Positions 1 through 6,207 of a DNA stretch of 7,572 bases are shown here, one piece after another. The stretch comes from Thermococci archaeon. GTDB lineage: Archaea; Hadarchaeota; B88-G9. The stretch spans positions 1 through 7,572 of the forward strand of contig QMUK01000063.1 of assembly GCA_003660555.1 (NCBI GenBank), given 5' to 3'. The notes beneath the pieces were generated by a model that made no database searches, was not told the origin of the DNA, and saw nothing but the letters and a program-made list of their open reading frames with translations. The first letter of the stretch is position 1; every line of letters begins with the position of its first letter. Made by a program: the position numbers and the translations under genes.

Positions 1-110
1 AGTATGGTTTTGACCATCGTCTCTATTGCCCCGCTTCTCTTTACTTTGGGAATTCCGTATTCCTTCTCCAACAGCTCAATTACCTCTAGTAACTTTTCAT
101 TCTCGGACAT
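1..110 (-). CDS. Endonuclease III-like (HhH-GPD) DNA glycosylase, N-terminal fragment, truncated by window edge
   Basis: Reading the minus strand from ATG at 110-108 gives 36 open codons running off the left edge: MSENEKLLEVIELLEKEYG, then IPKVKRSGAIETMVKTI(L). The pattern of an opening helix, 'LEKEYGIPK', then '(D/S)xxETMVKTIL' matches the N-terminus of archaeal endonuclease III proteins, where 'LVxTILSQNT' follows at this point. These enzymes remove oxidised or mismatched bases and cut at abasic sites in base-excision repair. The catalytic HhH-GPD motif and any Fe-S cluster cysteines would lie outside the window, so the assignment rests on this short stretch alone. GGGGAG lies directly before the ATG, which is too close for a classical ribosome-binding site, so the mRNA may be almost leaderless. 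It is the only gene here with a clear ATG start. It is divergent from the coiled-coil gene at 181, with 70 bp between them. Confidence 0.6.
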   Translation of the reverse strand, partial: MSENEKLLEVIELLEKEYGIPKVKRSGAIETMVKTI

Positions 111-135
111 CTCCCCACGTCCTTGAGCCGACGGA

Positions 136-153
136 CAAGCTTTTTATGACTTG
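136..153. promoter_or_regulatory. Shared TATA-like box in the 70-bp divergent intergenic region
   Basis: The core TTTTTAT at 141-147 sits midway between two divergent starts (ATG at 110 on minus, TTG at 181 on plus). A transcription start about 26 bp from its centre would fall near 118 on minus and near 170 on plus, each about 8-11 bases before its start codon. The box is flanked by a small inverted repeat, CAAG (136-139) and CTTG (150-153). Use in both directions is inferred from spacing only, and the 4-base arms could be chance. Confidence 0.45.
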
Positions 154-180
154 CCCCCATAGGGAAGGAAGGGACACTCA

Positions 181-750
181 TTGGAGAAGGCCAAGCTCTT
201 GGAATTGCTAGAAAAGGACGAAGAATTCAGGTTGGCTGTGGCTGGCCTCATAGGATACAGGGAAATATTGGAGAGACTAGAGGAACACGACAGGAAGTTT
301 GAGGAGATAATGCAAGAAATAAAGAGAATAAACGAGAGACTAGAGGAACTATACGGGATACTAGCAGAACATAACAAGAGATTGGGCAGGGTAGAGGAAA
401 CGGTCGGAACTCTGGTTGAAACGTATCTCTTGGACAGATTCTCCACAGAACTAAGGGAAATTGGACTTGACTTAGACGAAATAAGAGGAGTTGAAATAGA
501 AGGAATGGAAATAGATGGGATTTTCAGGGACGAGGAACTAATTGCAGTGAAAGTAAAGAGTACTCTTAGGAAGAGAGATCTTCTTTCCTTCATGGAGAAA
601 ATTGAGCTTCTCAGGGAGAAATTCCCGAAGAGGAAGGTAAATGGAACAATTCTGTGTATGAGGGCAGATTCTTCCGCAATTGACTTGGCTGATAGGGAGG
701 AAATCAAAGTACTCTCCGTGATAAAGAGGTTTTCCCCATCTCGAGGTTAG
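181..750 (+). CDS. Coiled-coil protein with degenerate PD-(D/E)XK nuclease-like C-terminal domain
   Basis: A 189-aa protein. Residues 1-25 include 'LLEKDEEFRLAVAGLIG', a signature I associate with a multi-copy family in hyperthermophilic archaea, related to the DUF3782-type coiled-coil proteins. Residues about 28-85 are a charged heptad-like coiled coil (ERLEEHDRKFEEIMQEIKRI). Residues about 86-180 resemble the restriction-endonuclease fold: E-I-D112-G-I-F, a short loop, then I-A-V-K124-V-K126-S, the position where the family normally has (V)ExK(S). Here the glutamate is lysine (AAA at 550-552), so metal-dependent cleavage is probably lost; a DNA-binding or structural role is possible. The TTG start is forced: an in-frame TAG lies at 160-162, TTG at 181 is the first start codon after it, and GGAAGGAAGGG precedes it at 163-173. 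No substrate or partner is evident. It stands alone, with the secreted-protein gene following after its own promoter. Confidence 0.75.
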   Translation: MEKAKLLELLEKDEEFRLAVAGLIGYREILERLEEHDRKFEEIMQEIKRINERLEELYGILAEHNKRLGRVEETVGTLVETYLLDRFSTELREIGLDLDEIRGVEIEGMEIDGIFRDEELIAVKVKSTLRKRDLLSFMEKIELLREKFPKRKVNGTILCMRADSSAIDLADREEIKVLSVIKRFSPSRG

Positions 751-756
751 CTCGAT

Positions 757-780
757 CCGAGAAGCTCAACTCTCTCTCGG
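757..780 (+). other. Possible weak hairpin downstream of the coiled-coil gene
   Basis: CCGAGA (757-762) can pair with TCTCGG (775-780) around a 12-base loop, 7 bases after the stop at 748-750. No T-tract follows, so I do not call it a terminator. The rest of 781-840 shows no recognisable element. Confidence 0.25.
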
Positions 781-854
781 CCAAAGCTTACTTGGAATAC
801 ACCCTACAATATCATAGTATGGTATTCAGAGGAAGCTAAGATGGAATTTCTCGA

Positions 855-868
855 AAAATATATATATC
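855..868 (+). promoter_or_regulatory. TATA box for the secreted-protein gene
   Basis: An A-rich run followed by alternating TATATATAT, centred near 862, is the strongest TATA-like element in the window. An archaeal transcription start about 26 bp downstream would be near 888, exactly where the leader hairpin begins and about 28-37 bases before the likely start codons at 916 or 925. This position argues against translation from the in-frame ATG at 841, which lies upstream of the box. Confidence 0.6.
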
Positions 869-887
869 ATATGAGATATGGGAAAGT

Positions 888-909
888 GGGCGAAAGCCCC
901 TCGGAGGGG
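888..909 (+). promoter_or_regulatory. Two mutually exclusive hairpins in the 5' leader of the secreted-protein mRNA
   Basis: GGGC-GAAA-GCCC (888-899) is a perfect 4-bp stem closed by a GNRA tetraloop. CCCCT (897-901) can instead pair with AGGGG (905-909). The stems share bases 897-899, so only one can form. The second would hide the GGAGG at 903-907, the ribosome-binding site for GTG 916, whereas the first leaves it free. The pairing is read directly from the sequence; any regulatory role is inference. Confidence 0.4.
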
Positions 910-915
910 GCGGAG

Positions 916-3546
916 GTGTTGAGCTTGAGTAAGAGGAGAAGGACTTGGTTAGTGGTGCTAGGAGTAAGTTTGCTGGTTGTTTTGTCCCAAAGTCCGCAAA
1001 TGAGTAAAGCAGATGTTTTAGTAGATGAGGACGGGACATTGACTAGCTACTGTGATTACAAGGACTATGAGTTCAGCCTAGTAAATTGCCAAAGCCCACA
1101 GTTGACCATAGAGCTCTCTTGGAACGGTAATGCAGACATAGATCTACTGCTCTTCGCACCAGACGGTACCTACATGGTGGGAGAGGACATAACCAACGGA
1201 TATAATGGAAGACCATGTCTCTCTGGAATAGTCCCAGGCAATGACGGAATTCTCTGCAATGGTAAAGGAAATTGTTCCCCAGTAAATGGGATAACATCAG
1301 CCAGTTACACAGGATACACTAGTAAGCCAGAGAGAATAACTATACAGTTCGCGAGCAATTGGGACCAAGTTGGGAGCCCCACCCTAAAAGGAAAGTGGAA
1401 GGTGAGGGTGGTTAGGTTCTCTCCTCAAAGCGGAGACACGGACTTCCACGTTAAGGTCACAGTGAGTGGATGTGGAGGAGAGGCAGGGGGTTTCTCAGTA
1501 ACTCCTAATGCAATAGTAGCGAACGTCTATCCCTCAGGAGATTGTTCAGGTTGCCAGTGTCCAATGAGTGCTACAACCCACACTCTGAGAATAAATGCCT
1601 CTGGAGTAGCAGGGAATAGGACCTCGATGAAAATGAAACTAATGGATGAGGATATGAGCTGGTGGGTTTCTAATGTCCCATACAACGATGTGATAGAAAT
1701 AGGAACCATACCAGAAGGAGAAGACGTAATAGACTTCAACATGCAAATATGTAACCCAGGAAAGAAGTTCGAGATAACCCAGTTGGCTATGAAGACTCCC
1801 CAAATAACTTCTATGGCATCTGCATCGATACAAGAAGTACTAATGGAGGAGGAAATAAGGATAATAGGAGCCATCGCTGCAGCTTGCGAACCAGGAGTAA
1901 ATAACTGTCCTACAGTATCTGACAACTGCATTGCAAATCCAGCTGAGATATGTTTGGATCCAGTACACGGAAGAACTTTTGATACTGATGCACCCAACAT
2001 AATCTATTGGGGACAAATAGATATAGATGAGGATGGACTGGACTCAGACGATCCTGAGTTCGTTATAATACCATCCGAGGACGGAGTAGCTGGTAGATTT
2101 TCCTATAACCTAGTTATCTTTGACACAGCGACACCATACGGAACTTTCGTAATTGACCCAACCTTGGGAGGAGCACTAACAGACACAGCAATAGCCACTG
2201 TGGACATAGGAGATGGCATAGGAAGGACAATACAGTGGAATAACAAGTACTATCAGCTGATAGACATAGAGGAGTACAGAGGGATACTAGCCCTAGACGA
2301 CGACTCAGAAATGGCTGAGTTTATGATACCTACCCCGGGAGACACGGTGGAATTGTGGCTAGCATGGGAGGATTCAGCACCCCCGAATCCCCTGACAACT
2401 GAGATACTGAGCGGAATATATGCACTCGACCCGTATGTATCAGAGTACGGCTTAGATGCGATACCTACGGATACCGGTTACAAGTACGGAGTGAATTCTA
2501 CTACGAATACGGAGTGGCTAGTTGCAGACATGATGCCGACCCCAGGATTCGACGTAGTTTACCTACACAGGATGTTAGATGACGACTTCTGGGACGATCC
2601 AGTGAACTACATAACTCCTATCGGATATAATCCTAATTTCCAAATGGTACTCAGGGACTGGGACAATGATGGCAGCCTAGATCTATGGGGCTCTTTTGCT
2701 CAGGATCTGAGTTACATAATACCGGGAGCTCAACTCTATGAGATAGACCCCAATGGAGACTTCGTGAGATATGCCACTAGCACGCATACGTTCATATTAC
2801 TAGAGAACATAGCTGGAGTAGTCCCGTATGCAGGACCAATGGTGCAACCTCAGATAATGTATGCTATGTACAACGACGTGGAGTATCTCCTAGTAGACTG
2901 GGACGGAGACGGCGTTTTCGAACCAGAGGATAGAGTATTCTGGCATGACAGAGCAGATAATGATTTCAGAGACGACCAATATATGTACATACTAGCAGTG
3001 GACCAAGATGGAGAATGGTTCTATGGTCTACAGAAGTGTTGTATGTTCAGCTGCGCTAATGGTTCAATATCTCCAGGAAAGGGATGTTTCCCAGAGTTCT
3101 GTGGAGTAGACGGAGACCCGTTCTTCCCCACAGTAGAGAACATAACCGGAATAGACGTAGATACGACCATGAGATATGGTTTCGGACTAATAGACTTTAA
3201 CAGAGACTGGGAGTACGACTACGAGTTCCTGATAACTGACTCAGACGGAGACGGGAAGGCAGACTCCATTAGGTTACACCCAGTGGACGACGACGACTTC
3301 ACGGATGACCCAGTATACCACGTCGGAGACACCTTCGAGGCAATGGGCCTAGAATGGGAGATAGTCAAGCTAGACTGGTGTCCACACTGTGTGGTAATAG
3401 AGCCAAAGGACAAAGAGATAGAGGGATACGTAGTAATATGGCTAGACGACGATGAAAACAACGAGCCAGATAACCAAGAGCAACAGGTGAAAGTCAAAGT
3501 GAAAATAAGGTTTGTGAAGGACTACCCAGGAAGCTCGGGAAGATAG
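916..3546 (+). CDS. Large secreted, Cys-rich, Asp-rich protein with PPC-like domain and putative calcium-binding repeats
   Basis: About 873-876 residues, no close family recognised. The N-terminus is a textbook signal peptide: SKRRR, a hydrophobic core (TWLVVLGVSLLVVL), and a possible cleavage site after S-K-A (about 1009). Bases 1090-1480 resemble a PPC-type beta-sandwich ('ELSWNGNADIDLLLFAPDG', then 'GKWKVRVVRF'). Bases 1490-1850 look like a second beta domain. From 2017 on come acidic D-x-D-x-D-G loops at 2020-2040, 2656-2673, 2896-2913 and 3238-3255, and three copies of a DDDFxDDPVxY-like motif (2575-2610, 2953-2988, 3283-3318), suggesting bound calcium. About 21 cysteines, including SGDCSGCQC and WCPHC, and several N-x-S/T sites fit an extracellular, disulfide-stabilised protein. 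No C-terminal membrane anchor is visible, so it may be secreted or an S-layer or envelope component. Start choice: GTG 916 (GGAGG at 903-907) and TTG 925 (GGAGG at 912-916) have identical 8-base spacing. ATG 841 precedes the TATA box and would put about 25 residues before the signal peptide. Confidence 0.8.
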   Translation: MLSLSKRRRTWLVVLGVSLLVVLSQSPQMSKADVLVDEDGTLTSYCDYKDYEFSLVNCQSPQLTIELSWNGNADIDLLLFAPDGTYMVGEDITNGYNGRPCLSGIVPGNDGILCNGKGNCSPVNGITSASYTGYTSKPERITIQFASNWDQVGSPTLKGKWKVRVVRFSPQSGDTDFHVKVTVSGCGGEAGGFSVTPNAIVANVYPSGDCSGCQCPMSATTHTLRINASGVAGNRTSMKMKLMDEDMSWWVSNVPYNDVIEIGTIPEGEDVIDFNMQICNPGKKFEITQLAMKTPQITSMASASIQEVLMEEEIRIIGAIAAACEPGVNNCPTVSDNCIANPAEICLDPVHGRTFDTDAPNIIYWGQIDIDEDGLDSDDPEFVIIPSEDGVAGRFSYNLVIFDTATPYGTFVIDPTLGGALTDTAIATVDIGDGIGRTIQWNNKYYQLIDIEEYRGILALDDDSEMAEFMIPTPGDTVELWLAWEDSAPPNPLTTEILSGIYALDPYVSEYGLDAIPTDTGYKYGVNSTTNTEWLVADMMPTPGFDVVYLHRMLDDDFWDDPVNYITPIGYNPNFQMVLRDWDNDGSLDLWGSFAQDLSYIIPGAQLYEIDPNGDFVRYATSTHTFILLENIAGVVPYAGPMVQPQIMYAMYNDVEYLLVDWDGDGVFEPEDRVFWHDRADNDFRDDQYMYILAVDQDGEWFYGLQKCCMFSCANGSISPGKGCFPEFCGVDGDPFFPTVENITGIDVDTTMRYGFGLIDFNRDWEYDYEFLITDSDGDGKADSIRLHPVDDDDFTDDPVYHVGDTFEAMGLEWEIVKLDWCPHCVVIEPKDKEIEGYVVIWLDDDENNEPDNQEQQVKVKVKIRFVKDYPGSSGR
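2575..3318 (+). repeat. Three diverged protein repeats with DDDFxDDPVxY-like core inside the secreted protein
   Basis: The cores are LDDDFWDDPVNY (2575-2610), ADNDFRDDQYMY (2953-2988) and VDDDDFTDDPVY (3283-3318). The second and third lie just downstream of D-x-D-G-D-G loops (2896-2913 and 3238-3255), while a similar D-x-D-N-D-G loop (2656-2673) follows the first. The spacing of about 330-380 bases suggests modules of roughly 110-126 residues. The repeats are diverged at DNA level, so they are old duplications and not recent slippage. Calcium binding is inferred from the aspartate pattern. Confidence 0.55.
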
Positions 3547-3582
3547 CTCTTTCTTCCCCGACCTAACTATTTTTTGTTTTTT
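3535..3582 (+). terminator. Hairpin plus T-tract terminator of the secreted-protein gene
   Basis: TCGGGAAGA (3535-3543) pairs with TCTTCCCCGA (3552-3561) in a 9-bp stem with one bulged C and an 8-base loop. Two runs of six T separated by a G follow at 3570-3582. The stop codon TAG (3544-3546) sits in the loop. Archaeal RNA polymerase stops at T-rich tracts, with or without a hairpin; the combination makes this the clearest terminator in the window. Confidence 0.7.
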
Positions 3583-3633
3583 AATTATTCAATATTCTTG
3601 AACAGCTTGTCGATTCTTTCGAACAAAATTATT

Positions 3634-3647
3634 TACTTATTTAACTA
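3634..3647 (+). promoter_or_regulatory. Possible TATA box for the MFS transporter gene
   Basis: CTTATTTAAC centred near 3640, in an AT-rich stretch after the preceding terminator, would place transcription start near 3666 and give a leader of about 35-40 bases that includes the GGAGG at 3693-3697. The surrounding sequence is AT-rich, so a chance match is possible. Confidence 0.4.
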
Positions 3648-3701
3648 CAATAATTAGCAGCACATCACGGGTAAGAATGGGACTAGATAACAGGAGGAGA
3701 T

Positions 3702-4874
3702 GTGTTGAACACATTAAGAACGAGCCTCGTAGTAGTCTTATTTTCTGGGATGGCCTTCTCCCTAATTAGGCCAGCATTAGCATTCAAACTTAGAATGGAC
3801 CTAGGATCAACAGCCCTGGAAGTTACATCCCTCACTACAGGATTCATGTTGGCTAGAGCAGTATCATCCCCGATTGGGGGACTAATTGGGGACAAGTACC
3901 CGAGATTGAGAAATCTAATAGCCTCAACGCTACTATTTCCAACATCCATAGTGTCCCTCCTTTTGTATATGTCCCAGGATTCAAGGATGATAATTTCTCT
4001 TAACTTCCTCCATGGTATGTTTTCTGGAATCTTTTGGCCCACTGTGCAAGTGATAGTTGGATTGACATCTCCCAGAGAAAAAAGAGGTACCTTTCTGGGT
4101 TTATACTTCACAGTCGCTGGAGTAGGTTCGAGCATAGGGTACTCTCTTTATGGAGCTTTACCCTTGAGTAACCAAGAGTTCATTCTGCTAAGTTCAATCC
4201 TTTACTTTATATCTGCGCTTTTTTCAATCTTGTTTCTCTCTAATAGAAATAGAGAAAATAACCCAAGTAGAACACTTAACGAAATTCCAGAGAATGAGAT
4301 AATTAATCCACATTTAATTCTAATTTCAGCATTCCTTTTAGGCGGACTAATGGGTCTAAGCGGTGAGTATCTCTACATCTTCCTGAGAGAAGTTCATAAT
4401 CTCTCGAAGGCAGAACTTGGATATTTACTCACGGCTTCATCAATAGTCGGAGTAGTTAGTGGAATTTCCTCCGGATTTCTATCAGATTTACTGGGAATAA
4501 GGAGATCACTCTTTTTATTAGCAGTGATGGCGTCAGTGAGTCTCTTCCTCATATCTACTCCTTATAGGGTAATAGTAATCCCCTCAGTCTTAGCCATGTT
4601 CTTCTCTGCTTGGGGATCTATGCCACTCACAAGGAACGTCTCTGCATTCAAAAGAGCTAGTGGAACTTTAGTGGGACTTTCCAATACATCTTCCAATCTA
4701 GGTTCTGCTATATTCCCATTGACAGCGGGACACTTTTACGATTATTTCGGAAGCGAGGAAGTGATACTTGGCCTGAGAGGAGCAACAATCTCTTTCCTAA
4801 TTTTATCGATACTACTGTTATTGCTATCTATTCTCCTAGTTAAGGGTATTAGGAATATATCTCCTTCTCACTAG
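3702..4874 (+). CDS. Major facilitator superfamily (MFS) transporter, 12 predicted membrane helices
   Basis: A 389-390-aa membrane protein, the usual length for a 12-helix MFS carrier. Hydrophobic segments fall at roughly residues 8-28, 43-63, 71-90, 96-120, 130-154, 160-180, 203-228, 239-260, 268-286, 291-310, 321-349 and 361-381, with a hydrophilic central loop (about 181-202, NRNRENNPSRTLNE) dividing two halves. Motif A is clear between helices 2 and 3 (GLIGDKYPRLRN, about 60-71) and partly repeated between helices 8 and 9 (GFLSDLLGIRRS). The substrate cannot be read from sequence; drug/metabolite efflux or sugar/organic-acid uptake are all open. An in-frame TAG at 3684-3686 limits the start to GTG 3702 or TTG 3705. 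GGAGG at 3693-3697 gives 4- or 7-base spacing, so TTG 3705 is slightly preferred. The 3' end overlaps serS tail to tail by 26 bp. Codons look somewhat more AT-rich than those of the upstream gene, a possible sign of separate origin. Confidence 0.85.
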   Translation: MLNTLRTSLVVVLFSGMAFSLIRPALAFKLRMDLGSTALEVTSLTTGFMLARAVSSPIGGLIGDKYPRLRNLIASTLLFPTSIVSLLLYMSQDSRMIISLNFLHGMFSGIFWPTVQVIVGLTSPREKRGTFLGLYFTVAGVGSSIGYSLYGALPLSNQEFILLSSILYFISALFSILFLSNRNRENNPSRTLNEIPENEIINPHLILISAFLLGGLMGLSGEYLYIFLREVHNLSKAELGYLLTASSIVGVVSGISSGFLSDLLGIRRSLFLLAVMASVSLFLISTPYRVIVIPSVLAMFFSAWGSMPLTRNVSAFKRASGTLVGLSNTSSNLGSAIFPLTAGHFYDYFGSEEVILGLRGATISFLILSILLLLLSILLVKGIRNISPSH

Positions 4875-6207
4875 GTCTGATCTCCTTGAATCCACAGTAT
4901 TTCCTCAGTGCCTTTGGTATCTCAACTGATCCATCTTCCCTCTGGAAGTTCTCCAATATGGCTACTATTGTCCTAGTGGTGGCTATTGCAGTACTGTTCA
5001 AAGTGTGGACGAACTTCAGCTTCCCATCTCTAGCCCTGTACCTTATTCTGAGCCTCCTAGCCTGCCAATCGGTGCAGTTACTACAAGAGACTACCTCCCT
5101 GTATTTGCCGTGTCCGGGCATCCAAGCTAAGATGTCGTATTGCTTTGCTGCAGCGACTCCGATGTCTCCGGAGCATATGTTCACCACTACGTAGGGAATC
5201 TCCAACTCCCTGTACATCTCTTCAGCGTTCTTTAGAAAGAACTCGTGCTCCTCCCAACTCTGTTCTGGGAGGGTAAAGGAGAACTGCTCCACTTTGTGGA
5301 ACTGATGGACCCTGAATATCCCCTTTGTAGCCTTTCCTGCTGTTCCAGCTTCTTTCCTAAAACAAGGGCTTACCCCTGCATATCTCAATGGCAACTCCTT
5401 TTCCTCCAAGACTTCCTCCATGTGCATCGCTGCTAAGGGATGTTCCGAAGTGGGTATTAAGTAGAGGTCCTCCCCCTCCACTTTGTATAGAACTTCCTCG
5501 AAGGCCGAGAAATCCGTTACTCCTTCTTCAGCTTTTCTCCTGAGCATATACGGAGGTATCACTGGGGTAAATCCCTTCTCTATTAATTTGTCTAGGGCAA
5601 ATCTCATTAGAGCCATGTCCAGTAGTACCAACTCGTTCTTCAGATAGTAAAACCTAGATCCGGAGGCCTTACCAGCTCTTTCAATGTCTGCAACGTCTAA
5701 TTCCAATAGGAGATCCGTGTGTACTTTAGGCTTGAATCCTATAACCTCGGGCTCCACTTCCCCATTAGTCATAGCTAGGAACTGCTCTAATTCCTCCTCA
5801 TAAACTCTAGGCTTTCCCCAATATCTTATGGGGACATTATCCTCTTCTGATTCACCATATGGGACGCTTTCGTGAATCAAATTTGGCAAACTCATCAATA
5901 GGAATTTGATCCTCTCTTCCAATTTCTTCAATTCCCTTTCTTCTTTCTCTATCTCTTTGGATAGATTCCTAGATTTCTCGAGAAGTTTCCTTGGCACTTC
6001 AACACCTTTTTTCTTCATTTCTGATATTTCCATGGAAATCTTATTTCTCTCCCTTCTCATTTCATTTAGATTCGTTAGCTTTCTCCTCCACTTCAAGTCC
6101 AACTCAATTAGTTCATCTAACTGCCGAATCTTTTCTGGTTTACCTCTCCTCTCCAGGTTTTCTCTCACGAATTCTGGGTTCTCCCTTATCAGTTTTATAT
6201 CTAGCAA
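4849..6207 (-). CDS. serS: Seryl-tRNA synthetase (serine--tRNA ligase)
   Basis: A 452-aa class II aminoacyl-tRNA synthetase that charges tRNA-Ser with serine in the cytoplasm. Residues 1-108 form the N-terminal tRNA-binding arm: MLDIKLIRENPEFVRENLERR, then a long charged coiled coil (about 35-105). The catalytic core follows: motif 1 around 195-222 (ALDKLIEKGFTPVIPPYML), the serine-pocket TSE (253-255), motif 2 FRKEAG (283-288) with RVHQFHKVEQF (299-309), and motif 3 around NSTAIATTRTIVAILEN (404-420), with the ATP-binding arginine likely R412. Length and order fit the common bacterial/crenarchaeal type, not the zinc-dependent methanogen type. The TTG start at 6207-6205 is well supported by GGGGTGA (6220-6214) with 6-base spacing. 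The gene begins inside the end of the ASCH gene (7-base overlap), so the two are probably cotranscribed and translationally coupled. Its 3' end overlaps the convergent MFS gene. Confidence 0.97.
   Translation of the reverse strand: MLDIKLIRENPEFVRENLERRGKPEKIRQLDELIELDLKWRRKLTNLNEMRRERNKISMEISEMKKKGVEVPRKLLEKSRNLSKEIEKEERELKKLEERIKFLLMSLPNLIHESVPYGESEEDNVPIRYWGKPRVYEEELEQFLAMTNGEVEPEVIGFKPKVHTDLLLELDVADIERAGKASGSRFYYLKNELVLLDMALMRFALDKLIEKGFTPVIPPYMLRRKAEEGVTDFSAFEEVLYKVEGEDLYLIPTSEHPLAAMHMEEVLEEKELPLRYAGVSPCFRKEAGTAGKATKGIFRVHQFHKVEQFSFTLPEQSWEEHEFFLKNAEEMYRELEIPYVVVNICSGDIGVAAAKQYDILAWMPGHGKYREVVSCSNCTDWQARRLRIRYRARDGKLKFVHTLNSTAIATTRTIVAILENFQREDGSVEIPKALRKYCGFKEIRPSEKEIYS

Noticed and set aside
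144-707. Long serine-rich open frame (187 codons) on the minus strand opposite the coiled-coil gene
   Set aside because: Its Ser/Phe/Leu-rich sequence is the shadow of Glu/Lys-rich coiled-coil codons, and it overlaps a well-supported gene with family signatures.
841-915. N-terminal extension of the secreted protein from ATG 841
   Set aside because: This ATG lies before the strong TATA box, its 25 residues do not look like coding sequence, and they would precede a normal signal peptide. Downstream starts have perfect ribosome-binding sites.
3596-3632. Possible operator: repeated GAACA around 3600 and 3621 and imperfect symmetry
   Set aside because: The arms have too many mismatches and the AT-rich background makes short repeats likely by chance.
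3683-4135. Minus-strand open frame of 150 codons opposite the MFS gene
   Set aside because: It lies within a clearly coding, 12-helix MFS gene and shows no recognisable domain or ribosome-binding site.
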